Below are positions 51,986-61,483 of a DNA stretch of 64,000 nucleotides, one piece after another. This stretch comes from Nemertoderma westbladi. Its lineage: Eukaryota > Xenacoelomorpha > Nemertodermatida > Nemertodermatidae. Numbering within the stretch: the first letter of the stretch is position 1; each line of letters begins with the position of its first letter. Both the position numbers and the translations under genes were made by a program. Location of the stretch: the NCBI GenBank assembly GCA_032718475.1, contig JAUCBJ010004986.1, positions 1-64,000 on the forward strand, written 5' to 3'. The notes under the pieces are model-generated. The model saw nothing but the letters and a program-made list of their open reading frames with translations, ran no database searches and had not been told where the DNA came from.

Positions 51986-54192
51986 GTGAGTTACTATTAG
52001 TTGTCTATAAGTCTGGTCACACAAACAGTGAGTTACTATTAGTTGTCTATAAGTATGGTCACAGAAACAGTGAGTTACTATTAGTTGTCTATAAGTCTGG
52101 TCACACAAACAGTGAGTTACTATTAGTTGTCTATAAGTCTGGTCACACAAACAGTGAGTTACTATTAGTTGTCTATAAGTCTGGTCACACAAACAGTGAG
52201 TTACTATTAGTTGTCTATAAGTCTGGTCACACAAACAGTGAGTTACTATTAGTTGTCTATAAGTCTGGTCACACAAACAGTGAGTTACTATTAGTTGTCT
52301 ATAAGTATGGTCACACAAACAGTGAGTTACTATTAGTTGTCTATAAGTCTGGTCACACAAACAGTGAGTTACTATTAGTTGTCTATAAGTCTGGTCACAC
52401 AAACAGTGAGTTACTATTAGTTGTCTATAAGTCTGGTCACACAAACAGTGAGTTACTATTAGTTGTCTATATGTCTGGTCACACAAACAGTGAGTTACTA
52501 TTAGTTGTCTCTAAGTCTGGTCACACAAACAGTGAGTTACTATTAGTTGTCTATAAGTCTGGTCACACAAACAGTGAGTTACTATTAGTTGTCTATAAGT
52601 CTGGTCACACAAACAGTGAGTTACTATTAGTTGTCTATAAGTCTGGTCACACAAACAGTGAGTTACTATTAGTTGTCTATATGTCTGGTCACGCAAACAG
52701 TGAGTTACTATTAGTTGTCTATAAGTCTGGTCACACAAACAGTGAGTTACTATTAGTTGTCTATAAGTCTGGTCACACAAACAGTGAGTTTCTATTAGTT
52801 GTCTATAAGTCTGGTCACACAAACAGTGAGTTACTATTAGTTGTCTATAAGTCTGGTCACACAAACAGTGAGTTACTATTAGTTGTCTATAAGTCTGGTC
52901 ACACAAACAGTGAGTTACTATTAGTTGTCTATAAGTCTGGTCACACAAACAGTGAGTTACTATTAGTTGTCTATAAGTCTGGTCACACAAACAGTGAGTT
53001 ACTATTAGTTGTCTATAAGTCTGGTCACACAAACAGTGAGTTAGTATTAGTTGTCTATAAGTCTGGTCACACAAACAGTGAGTTACTATTAGTTGTCTAT
53101 AAGTCTGGTCACACAAACAGTGAGTTACTATTAGTTGTCTATAAGTCTGGTCACACAAACAGTGAGTTACTATTAGTTGTCTATAAGTATGGTCACACAA
53201 ACAGTGAGTTACTATTAGTTGTCTATAAGTCTGGTCACACAAACAGTGAGTTACTATTAGTTGTCTATAAGTCTGGTCACACAAACAGTGAGTTACTATT
53301 AGTTGTCTATAAGTCTGGTCACACAAACAGTGAGTTACTATTAGTTGTCTATAAGTCTGGTCACACAAACAGTGAGTTACTATTAGTTGTCTATAAGTCT
53401 GGTCACACAAACACTGAGTTACTATTAGTTGTCTATAAGTCTGGTCACACAAACAGTGAGTTACTATTAGTTGTCTATAAGTCTGGTCACACAAACAGTG
53501 AGTTACTATTAGTTGTCTATAAGTCTGGTCACACAAACAGTGAGTTACTATTAGTTGTCTATAAGTCTGGTCACACAAACAGTGAGTTACTATTAGTTGT
53601 CTATAAGTCTGGTCACACAAACAGTGAGTTACTATTAGTTGTCTATAAGTCTGGTCACACAAACAGTGAGTTACTATTAGTTGTCTATAAGTCTGGTCAC
53701 ACAAACAGTGAGTTACTATTAGTTGTCTATAAGTCTGGTCACACAAACAGTGAGTTACTATTAGTTGTCTATAAGTCTGGTCACACAAACAGTGAGTTAC
53801 TATTAGTTGTCTATAAGTCTGGTCACACAAACAGTGAGTTACTATTAGTTGTCTATAAGTCTGGTCACACAAACAGTGAGTTACTATTAGTTGTCTATAA
53901 GTCTGGTCACACAAACAGTGAGTTACTATTAGTTGTCTATAAGTCTGGTCACACAAACAGTGAGTTACTATTAGTTGTCTATAAGTCTGGTCACACAAAC
54001 AGTGAGTTACTATTAGTTGTCTATAAGTATGGTCACACAAACAGTGAGTTAGTATTAGTTGTCTATAAGTCTGGTCACACAAACAGTGAGTTAGTATTAG
54101 TTGTCTATAAGTCTGGTCACACAAACAGTGAGTTACTATTAGTTGTCTATATGTCTGGTCACACAAACAGTGAGTTACTATTAGTTGTCTAA
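51967..54192. repeat. Minisatellite, exactly 53 units of 42 bp
   Basis: The plus-strand unit is 14 codons reading KSGHTNSELLLVVY, repeated 53 times over exactly 2226 bp with no indel. The last unit has taa in place of tat. Because 42 is a multiple of 3, both strands stay open: 789 codons from 51823 on the plus strand, and 205- and 568-codon frames on the minus strand. Every substitution I noticed changes the plus-strand residue (S to Y, T to R, K to M, Y to S, T to A, L to F, L to V, S to T) and none is silent. This argues against protein-level selection. Each unit contains acaGTGAGT, a good splice-donor hexamer. The array starts inside the plexin-like exon end, so it probably grew from an exon/intron boundary. 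Confidence 0.95.
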
Positions 54193-54527
54193 CATCCGAT
54201 CCTATAAATTTGGTCATATATAGTTAAGATATTAATCATGGCTCATGACTTTAAATATATATCATATTTAAAAACCCCATAAGAACACAATTTAACAACA
54301 ATTCTTAATCTTAATTACATAATAGTGTAAAATTTATATAGAAAGTGATCTATTTTATACGGCTAAGTGGCAGAGTATATATAGACATCCACAGATCCTT
54401 AGTCTTTATAAGGAATAAATACCGTAACGCATCGAAAGGTATTTAATGGGATAAATTAATTTATTATTAATCTACATAACTGTCAATATTAATATTATTA
54501 ATCTAAGTTAGATAAAGTAACTAGTTC
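54193..54527. other. Spacer holding the NAPRT 3' flank
   Basis: This is AT-rich unique sequence between the minisatellite and the NAPRT stop codon. Apart from the candidate poly(A) signal at 54460-54465 I see nothing in it. Confidence 0.6.
54460..54465 (-). promoter_or_regulatory. Candidate polyadenylation signal for NAPRT
   Basis: TTTATT on the plus strand is AATAAA on the minus strand, about 63 bases past the NAPRT stop codon. Placement suits a short 3' UTR, but the region is AT-rich, so a chance match is possible. Confidence 0.45.
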
Positions 54528-56153
54528 TCAGGATAGTTCCTGTATGGGGGTGTTCTCCAACCAAAGTCTGTGTAGGAACTCGTACAGAGCAGATGTAACT
54601 GAGACCTTGTAGGGTGTCGGGTTCAACGACCTCTTGTGGTCGTCCCGTAGAACAGACAAGGACTCTGCGGCCTTCCTGCGGACTTCCACCAATGTGGGGA
54701 ACTTGTAGGCGGAAGTCCCGCGGTCCCAGACCAACTTGTGTAGCCGTTCCACCCGCGATGGGACGACAAACACCCGACACGCCTCTTGCAGTGGATGTCT
54801 GCACAGTACCTTGGTCCCAGCTAGGGGCGCCTCCTCATCGCACTGCGCTAGGAGGTCTAACAACGCGTCCCCTTGACTACCAAATAGTCGGTAGACCACC
54901 TTCCGTCCGGGGAACGTCAACTTCTCCAAGTCCTGGGAGAGTTTAATGCGCGGTTGTCCGTCCGTCTCGACCAGCTTGTAAACGCATCCCAGCGCCGGTT
55001 GACGCTGACAGGTTACAAGATGCGTCCCGATTCCGAAACTGTCGATACAGTGGCCCTGCTGCTTGAGAGAGACCAAGGTGTCCTCGTTGATGTCGTTGGA
55101 GGCAACAATGTTCAGCTGGGCGAACCACGGCAGTTCAAAACGCGAGGCGATCACACGGAAACACTCCCGAGTGCGTTTAGATAGATAGGAGAGGTCGCCG
55201 GAATCCAGTCGGATTCCTTGAGCTCGGAATCCGAAGCTGTTCAACGCGACGGCCACGCAGCAGAAGTTGGGGACACCGGAGTTGATGACGTCATACGTGT
55301 CTACTAGAGCGAGGAATGTCTCCGGGAAGGAGACCGCGTAGGCGATGAATGCGGCGAGCTCACCGGGGTTGGTGTCGGCAACGCAGCTGAGAGCGGCGCG
55401 GACCGACGGCAGAGAGGCGTGGACCGCGGAGAGGAGGCGGTCGAGGTCCGGCAAGTTGGGACCCCGCGGGACCCGGTCGAGGTCAGCCAACGACGAGAAG
55501 GAGCTGACGAACGAGTGAGCGTGGGTGCCCGCAACCGGGATCCCGAATAACTTGCCGGCGAGGACGTTGCTTGTCGAATCGAACCCCCCGAGGTAGCAGT
55601 AGCGGGACGCGGACAGCCCGCCGTCAGGGCCCTGCGCCCGACGCAATCCGAACTCCAGCAGTCGCTTATTGGGTCCCGCAGCCATCCGGAACCGCGCCGC
55701 ATTAGTCGCCACTAGACTCGCATAGTTTATCAACGTTAACAAAGTCGTCTCCATGAGTTGCACCACCGCTAATGGCCCTTCCACCCGGAGTACCGGTACT
55801 TTAGGAAACATTACGTTCCCTTCTTCCAAAGCGAAGATAGAAACCTCGTTACTTGTAAGTTTCGCCAAATAATCGAAAAATCCAGGTTTCGCGTTCTTCA
55901 TTACACTCCGTAAATAATCGAGGTCAGATGACGTGAATTTAAATTCCTGGACGTATTTTATTGCTTCTTCCAGCCCTCCGAATATTGTGAATTCGCCTCC
56001 GAAAGGATTTTTACGGAAGAACAACTCGAAGGTTGAAATTTGTTGCGCACGGCCTGTGTTCCAATACGCGTAAGCCATTGTTATTTGATACAAATCTGTT
56101 AACAGCGGTTGTACAATGGAGTTCTCCGGGTGGCTAGATCTATTTTCCGCCAT
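54528..56153 (-). CDS. NAPRT: Nicotinate phosphoribosyltransferase, intact and intronless
   Basis: The 541-residue protein is about the length of animal NAPRT (human about 538). The enzyme joins nicotinic acid to PRPP, with ATP hydrolysis, to give nicotinate mononucleotide; this is the first step of the Preiss-Handler route to NAD in the cytosol. Visible family motifs, in order: [15 protein letters not shown] (17-31), [13 protein letters not shown] (167-179), AGTHAHSFV (208-216, with His213 where the family has its functional histidine), DTYDV..SGVPN (285-296), GIRLDSGDL (313-321), IVASNDI (349-355) and [12 protein letters not shown] (371-382). The start ATG has A at -3 and G at +4, a strong Kozak context, and the N-terminal motif follows at the expected distance. 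No introns interrupt it, unlike vertebrate NAPRT. The central part (about 55200-55700) is much richer in GC and CpG than its AT-rich surroundings. The frame is intact, so it is probably functional. Confidence 0.95.
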   Translation of the reverse strand: MAENRSSHPENSIVQPLLTDLYQITMAYAYWNTGRAQQISTFELFFRKNPFGGEFTIFGGLEEAIKYVQEFKFTSSDLDYLRSVMKNAKPGFFDYLAKLTSNEVSIFALEEGNVMFPKVPVLRVEGPLAVVQLMETTLLTLINYASLVATNAARFRMAAGPNKRLLEFGLRRAQGPDGGLSASRYCYLGGFDSTSNVLAGKLFGIPVAGTHAHSFVSSFSSLADLDRVPRGPNLPDLDRLLSAVHASLPSVRAALSCVADTNPGELAAFIAYAVSFPETFLALVDTYDVINSGVPNFCCVAVALNSFGFRAQGIRLDSGDLSYLSKRTRECFRVIASRFELPWFAQLNIVASNDINEDTLVSLKQQGHCIDSFGIGTHLVTCQRQPALGCVYKLVETDGQPRIKLSQDLEKLTFPGRKVVYRLFGSQGDALLDLLAQCDEEAPLAGTKVLCRHPLQEACRVFVVPSRVERLHKLVWDRGTSAYKFPTLVEVRRKAAESLSVLRDDHKRSLNPTPYKVSVTSALYEFLHRLWLENTPIQELS

Positions 56154-56683
56154 GGTCTGATGGTTGGTTCCCTTTTACAGTTTTATTCCAGTACCGGTAG
56201 CCCTACAGTTACTAACTGTACTATTTCAGTATTTCCAGATTACAGAACTGCAGAATTACTTTGTACTTCCTGATTTAGTCTGATAGTTTCAGAGTTTATG
56301 CTACAGCAGTACAGGCAGTGGCAGACAGGTATTATTCAGTTATTACCACCTTGACACAGACTCCCAAACGTTGTCTACCATCTTGTAGTCTTGATTACAT
56401 TACAATATTAAGGCTGAATTAAGAAATAGGGTACGTTTATTTCGCGCCATGTCGATATGCACGCATACAAGTAAATTATTACAGTATTAGTGTTAATAGA
56501 TTGAAGTAAACGCTTGAAGAACCATTAATATTAACTGATAATTAATTAAATTATTTAATTACCGGTAATTGTCAAGCAAGTTTAAGTAAAAATCCTTACC
56601 GGTAGGTATCCAAGGACCAAAGTACAGAAGTATGTAAAAAAAAAGCTAGACCTAGACAGTTGCATGCAATCAATGCAGCAGTG
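56154..56683. other. NAPRT 5' flank
   Basis: This is AT-rich unique sequence upstream of NAPRT and should contain its promoter. I see no clear TATA box or other core element. The hexamer ACCGGT/TACCGG occurs several times (about 56191, 56562, 56599), as it does elsewhere at the right end of the window. No gene is seen. Confidence 0.5.
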
Positions 56684-57705
56684 ATCAGCTGACGGCTGTC
56701 GCATAGTCGAGTCAATCTAGCAAAAAACCCATAAGTATTTCGCAATCAATCCGAACCACACATTTTGGATTCTATATTACCTTATTAATGACCAAAAAAA
56801 GGTCTATAAAATTTTATTTTGCGGATCATATGTTTATTCATGGAAATTCTGCGTAAATTTGCATAACACAAGCCAAACAAAAGGAACAGTATGGAAAAGT
56901 AAGTAGCAAATTGATGATGTTCCAGAATAATTTAATTAATTTCACAATAAGCTGTGATTCAATGGGAAATTAGTAATATTTACACGGCGTGTTACACATT
57001 AATTGCTATATCTCGGAGACTACAAGTCGCATCAAATTTTTAAATATATCAAAAACTTCGCGATATATTAAGGTAACCGTTGTAAAAAAATTATACAATT
57101 CCACTACAAGGAAATTTCATAATTTCCATTAATGTTAGTGAAGATTTTTCACATAATAAAATTGTGATTGCTTGATTTTAGGTGTAATTTATTTATTTGT
57201 TTTAGTTTGAAAACCACAATAGTTTATCATATAACGAATACATTTTTTGGGGATACAGGTTTTTGAGGTCGATAAATCCGATGGGCGAGGTTACATCCAC
57301 CCGTTTAGTAGAGAAGTTGTGTAAATAAGGTCCTTATATTGTACCCGCAAAATTGGTATTAAAAATTTATAAATTATTAGACAAATTTCCGTTGCGCTGG
57401 TAACTAAATTGGTAACTATCTAGAACTGCATACTTCTGTCAAGCGATAGTCATTAGAGTAAAGTTTGTCTGTACTAAATTTGGAGAAAATCCCACCAATA
57501 GACCCCTTGTTGCTATGTAAAATCCATGTTGCTAAGGAAAGAAACAGGAAATTGAAGGTGATCCGCATAATATATTTTTTATAGACTTTTTTGGGGGTAT
57601 TAACAAGGTAATGTAGAATAAAAAAAAATTGGTTTGGATGAATTGCGAATTTGTTATGGGTTGACCCCCTTTTTCGGCTAGATTGACTCGCCTAGCAGCT
57701 GACCG
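56684..57705. mobile_element. Inverted-repeat element with ~140-bp arms (MITE/foldback type)
   Basis: The arm at about 56684-56828 and the reverse complement of the arm at 57559-57705 align over roughly 140 bp. Shared blocks include cgagtcaatctagc (exact), ttcgcaat.catcc.aacca, attcta.attacctt.ttaat and tctataaaa...gcggatca. Identity is about 75-80 percent by eye, with a few indels. The outer ends share cagctga. About 730 bp of AT-rich non-coding sequence separate the arms; I find no transposase and no clear target duplication. The divergence between arms suggests an old non-autonomous DNA element. It lies upstream of NAPRT. Confidence 0.7.
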
Positions 57706-58093
57706 GTAGGTTTCGCATCAGGAAGGAAGGCAATCTCAGTACAGCAGTAGGCCATGACATTTATAAGTCCCAAGGGGGGAAGGGGAGAAGGAACGGAAAC
57801 ACAGAGATACCAGTAACTATCGACTGGGAAGCAGCACCACAAACTTGCGCCAATCACGTTTTTGCGTGTTGATAATGGGCCGGCGAGTGCGAATATAATA
57901 CATTTCAAAGTTTTGCAGACAGGCAACAGTGGGTGCCGTGCAATTACTTTGAAATGTTTAAATAGCTCGCGCGCCAGTCAGCCAGCCGACTTACCGAGAG
58001 CGTGACAATGTCCGACTCAACGATAAAGATGTAATGTACAGAACAATTTATTATAAAACGTAATTACAGTATAAATAGTAAATAATTAATAAA
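57706..58093. other. Intergenic stretch
   Basis: There is no gene I can support. An 82-codon minus-strand frame (57678-57926) overlaps the inverted-repeat arm and shows no recognisable domain. The last ~80 bp may be the 3' UTR of the minus-strand L2-like element that follows. Confidence 0.5.
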
Positions 58094-58736
58094 CTAATAA
58101 CTTACTGTAGGACTATTGTACAAATTTTTACATTGCACACGGAGGTGAGATTTAACTGCAGATTTAAAAGAATGTTGATTTATCTAGGTTTTTAATTTCA
58201 TTAGGCAGAGCGTTCCAATTTTTAATGCCGTTAAAAAAGAAAGTATCAGATTCAAAGGATTTACAATTCGGGAGGTAGAAGTATGAAGCACTAGCTCTGG
58301 TACTGTAAGAGTGTGTATCGCGTACTCTGTTGAAATTTTGTTTTAGGTAATTGGGACATTTACCATTATACACTTTATGTACATGGTTAAGGCGTAGCTG
58401 CTTAACTCTACTATCTAAGTTTAGTCCAGATTCAGAAAAGTCATCTGGAGTTAGGTGGTGCCTAGGTTTGTAGTCTTTAATAAATCGTACTACTTTATTC
58501 TGAGCTACTTGTAATTTACATTTAAGCTGATTGGTTAAGCCTTCATACCAAGAAGAGCATGCATTGTCCATGTGACACTGTATTAAAGAAGAGCAAAGTA
58601 ACTTACGGGAGTCGGTGTTTAAACTATTTTTATTTCTGTATAGAAACCTAAGCCTACTGTTAACTTTCGAGAAAATATTTTTCACTGTACTTTCTCTTGA
58701 TAAGCAGTTATCCAATGTGGCGCCTAAATATTTAAG
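58094..58736 (-). pseudogene. L2/CR1-like RT, C-terminal part
   Basis: The frame begins LKYLGATLDNCLS, the segment that follows the RT palm in this clade, and continues with FLYRNKNSLN, LLCSSLIQCHMDNACSSWYEG, LQVAQNKVVRFI and FFNGIKNWNALPNEIK, all standard C-terminal L2/CR1 features. The main frame stops at 58164 after KSTFF. One base out of frame, KSAVKSHLRVQCKNL continues to a stop at 58094-58096, so a single-base change in a T run has split the tail. The upstream neighbour in the original ORF (RT motifs B and C) is missing. Confidence 0.85.
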
Positions 58737-58763
58737 TTGTATATATTATATATAATATTTATT

Positions 58764-58805
58764 TTGTAGGTCCAACATTACCATACCAGTATATAAACCC
58801 CTTGC
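58764..58805 (-). pseudogene. Detached RT motif A fragment of the L2/CR1-like element
   Basis: Reading minus, this piece gives ARGLYTGMVMLDLQ, the start of RT motif A (usually followed by KAFD in L2/CR1 elements). It directly continues the frame broken at 59385 by the nested LINE. After LDLQ the sequence jumps to TA-rich filler and then to LKYLG, so the rest of motif A, motif B and the F/YADD box are gone. Confidence 0.8.
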
Positions 58806-58817
58806 GTTATTACATCT
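58806..58817. repeat. 12-bp target-site duplication, left copy
   Basis: gttattacatct here is repeated exactly at 59385-59396, on both sides of the nested RTE-like copy. Removing one copy and the insert restores the minus-strand L2-like reading frame. Confidence 0.9.
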
Positions 58818-59384
58818 TCGAATACGTAAGGGAAAGGCATGGGCAGCCTTGAATAGGCTTTCCAGGATTTGGAAGTCACCTAGAATTAATCGGAAACTTA
58901 AGGTCCGATTATTTAGAGCAGCAGTAGTTCCAGTACTCCTCTACGGGAGTCCATGCTGGGCTCTAACTGCTGAGGACACCAAATCTCTGGATGGCACATT
59001 CACAAGAATGCTACGCCGGGTACATTGTGTCAAGTACAATGCACACATCTCCAACCAGACACTATATAACATTGGAGGTGTCTCATTGGTTCCCCCAAGC
59101 TTGACACTAGAACAAAATCGCCTCCGCTTTGCAGGACATTGCTTTCGCCGTGAGGACCAGCCAGTGCATAATCTTGTACTTTGGCAGCCTCATGGAGTGA
59201 ATAAGCATGGTGGACAGCCCATGACTTTCTTGAGACGCATCTTAAAGGACACTGGCCTTAAAGATGCGGATGATCTAGCAAATGTCATGGGTGATAGGGA
59301 GTTGTGGCGGTGCAATTTTGTTGACAAGCCGGCACAGCATTCTTAAAAATGCAGCTGCAATGCAGCATGCCGATCCTAGTAGTA
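58818..59384 (+). mobile_element. 5'-truncated RTE-like LINE copy (copy A), nested insertion
   Basis: A 567-bp plus-strand fragment encodes only the C-terminal end of a reverse-transcriptase protein. It runs from RIRKGKAWAALNRLSRIWKS through RLFRAAVVPVLLYGSPCWAL and FTRMLRRVHCVKYN to a stop at 59344-59346. The 3' end is short and closes with agtagtagt repeats, as expected for RTE-type elements with microsatellite tails. Exact 12-bp duplications flank it. It matches copy B at 62634-63709 with only scattered differences, and its frame is intact where copy B's is broken, so it is the better-preserved copy. Clade assignment by motif is tentative. Confidence 0.85.
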
Positions 59385-59396
59385 GTTATTACATCT
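59385..59396. repeat. 12-bp target-site duplication, right copy
   Basis: This is the exact second copy of gttattacatct, immediately after the agtagta tail of copy A. Confidence 0.9.
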
Positions 59397-61090
59397 AATT
59401 GTATCAGTTAAGTTAATAAGACAGGTGTCTGTAGAATATGATTTACGAAAGCCGGACTGAAGTTCATAGATCAGATTTAGCCTACTAAGATGTGCTTCCA
59501 GCTGTAGAAAAACAGAACGTTCTAGAATTTTAGATACAATACTTAAGATACTAACAGGTCTGTAATTACAGGGTTCTACTTTACTATTCTTTTTATACAG
59601 AGGAACAACCTTAGCTAATTTCAGTTCGTCTGGTACTACATTATCTACGATAGAGTAATTAATAATAAAAGTAATAGGCACTTTAAGTACTTCAGCACCA
59701 TCCTTAAGAAAACGGGCAGGTATTAGGTCTAGACCGGTACTTTTTGAGGCTGATAGGCTAAGTAGATTTTGAAAAACGAAATCCTCAGAAACGGGTTTTA
59801 AAAATAACTTTTCTGAATTTTGTAACTTTTCTAAATAAAAATTATTTAGAGTTTCGGACCCTATACTATATTTATTACTTGATAACGGTAACTTCTTAAC
59901 TAAATTAGAGGCAACATTAGTAAAATAATTATTAAATAAATTACTAACTAGAGTATGATCATGAATCAGCTCACCGTTATCTTGCAGAACAATATTCGAT
60001 TTAGATTTAAGGTTTTTATAACCTAAAGATTTTAGGGTAGACCATAGACTTTTAGGATTATCTTTATTCTCACTTATTTTGTTGTACAAATATTCAGATT
60101 TCGCTTTTTTTATTTCCCGTTGGACAAGGTTTCTATATTTGCAGTAATCATTATAATCAGCTAAAACACGGTATTTCCTAAATTTATACAAATAGTTATC
60201 TCTTTCTCTGATATTACTAAGAATACCCCAGGTCATCCAGGGCTCAGTGCGTTGTTTAAGTCTAATTTCTTTAATTGGTGCTACAGTATTAAGTGCCTTT
60301 AGAAATATATCTTTAAAAACAGTGTACGCAAGGTTAATGTCAGCGGCCTTAAAACATGGTTCCCAGTCAGAATTAACTAACAAACTTAAAAAGCGTTCCT
60401 TGCTGTAATTTTTCATAGACCTAACTGTTACTGTTTTATTATCCCCGAAAAAAGATTTTTGTGTCTTTCTTGTGCAAAAAACTATAAAATGATCGCTTAG
60501 ACCTATAGGTAAAACCCCAGATTGAGAAATAATATCGGTATTATTACAAAGGATGGGATCTAGTAAAGTAGAAGTTTTACTGGTAATTCTGGTAGAATCT
60601 CGAATAATTTGTTTTAAACCAAACAAATTTAAAATACTTTGGTACTGTTTACAGATGGGGGATGCTTTGTGATGGTAACAGATATTAAAATCACCTAAGA
60701 AATATATTTCACAGTCTGACCTAAGATTACATAAAATTGTATTTTCAAAGTTTTGCAAAAAGTCTGATTGTTTAGGGGGCCGATATAAAGTACCGATTAA
60801 AATAGGTTTCGTTTTAGGAAGTAAAAGTTCCACCAGTAAAACTTCGTCACAAGTCTCTAAATCTTCCCTACGATTAAAAGCTAAATCACATCGAATGTAA
60901 GTACAGACACCACCACCATGTCTGTCCCTATCCTTACGTAAAACTACATAATTATCAATATAAATTTCTCATCAGAAACACTATCATCCAGCCAAGTTTC
61001 AGAGATTGTTAAAACTGCTGGGTTGGATTTATTGATTAAAATACGAATTTCGGAAAGTTTGGGAAGCAGAGATCGTGAATTTAAATGCAA
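59385..61090 (-). pseudogene. L2/CR1-like endonuclease and N-terminal RT
   Basis: From about 61090 the frame reads LHLNSRSLLPKLSEIR and TISETWLDD, the endonuclease N-terminus. After a one-base shift at about 60965 it continues DRDRHGGGVCTYIR, IGTLYRPP, IYFLGDFNI and GLSDHFIVF, with the Asp-Asn and Ser-Asp-His motifs of the AP-type nuclease. The linker carries NPKSLWSTLKSLG. The RT then begins with STGLDLIPARFLK, LKLAKVVPLYKK, NYRPVSILSIVSKILER and LQSGFRKSYSTDTCL. It breaks off at 59385 where copy A inserted. The frame from 60965 to 59385 is open, with no stop, so decay is modest. The nuclease nicks target DNA to prime reverse transcription. Confidence 0.88.
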
Positions 61091-61473
61091 AAATGCAGAC
61101 CTTTTTTCTTAAAAAATTTAAAAGTATCACTCTCAGCATCACTTGGAGTTTGCAGAGGCGATGTGAGGAATGAATCGTCGGTTTCTGATTCTAAAATAGT
61201 ATCATGAAAGGGAAGTTCAGTAAAAATACAGCTATTGCAGAGAAAACTTGGCTCAAGATTGTTTCTGGTGGAGAATAAATTACTGCTTTTCCTACGGTAA
61301 CATTTTAAATGTACAAATGTGTCACAACTCTCGCATTGGACGATCTTACTCCGAGAGTTTGTTCCTCGTTGACAGACGGGACAGTTGATTTTTGGGGCCC
61401 GCGTTCTGCTGGGTCCTGGGTTGGTCTCAATATCCCCAGCCAGAGACAGACATCTGAGGTTATAAATTACCAT
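61081..61473 (-). pseudogene. 2A-like peptide and PHD finger, N-terminus of the L2/CR1-like ORF
   Basis: The 130-codon frame begins MVIYNLRCLSLAGDIETNPGP. GDIETNPGP (13-21) matches the 2A consensus D(V/I)ExNPGP, where the ribosome skips the bond between Gly20 and Pro21 and so releases the short leader. A complete C4HC3 PHD-type zinc finger follows: C31-x2-C34-x12-C47-x2-C50-x4-H55-x2-C58-x20-C79-x2-C82. After an acidic region the frame ends KKKGLHFCI. A one-base loss in a T run has shifted it out of the endonuclease frame. N-terminal 2A sequences are known in CR1/L2-like elements of sea urchins and other invertebrates. The ATG is the likely original start because 2A lies close to it. Confidence 0.88.
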
Positions 61474-61483
61474 ATTAGAAATT

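Larger units (their letters stand above)
58094..61473 (-). mobile_element. L2/CR1-like non-LTR retrotransposon, disrupted (2A-PHD-EN-RT)
   Basis: On the minus strand the order is: 2A-like peptide, PHD finger, apurinic-type endonuclease, reverse transcriptase, C-terminal region. Breaks separate the pieces, but the order and the joining motifs (GLHF / LHLNSRSLLPK) show one original ORF. Visible damage: a one-base loss in a T run at about 61090; a second one-base shift at about 60965; a nested LINE insertion at 58818-59384; loss of the RT catalytic centre, replaced by about 27 bp of TA-rich sequence at 58737-58763; and a one-base shift at about 58165 near the C-terminus. The 5' end meets another decayed LINE at about 61474-61483. 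The element cannot be autonomous. Confidence 0.85.

Noticed and set aside
51869-54217. Minus-strand frames of 205 and 568 codons repeating CDQTYRQLIVTHCL
   Set aside because: A 42-bp period keeps all unstopped frames open. No domain, no start context and no codon-level constraint is visible.
54193-54527. Poly(A) tract that would mark NAPRT as a recent processed retrocopy
   Set aside because: No T-run on the plus strand next to the 3' end and no flanking direct repeat that I could find. Only a possible AATAAA signal is present.
54508-55702. Several 61-132-codon frames overlapping NAPRT on both strands
   Set aside because: They are alternative frames of the GC-rich NAPRT coding region, with Arg/Pro/Ser-rich composition and no domains.
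57678-57926. 82-codon minus-strand frame with Cys residues
   Set aside because: It overlaps the right arm of the inverted-repeat element and has no recognisable motif or neighbouring exon signals.
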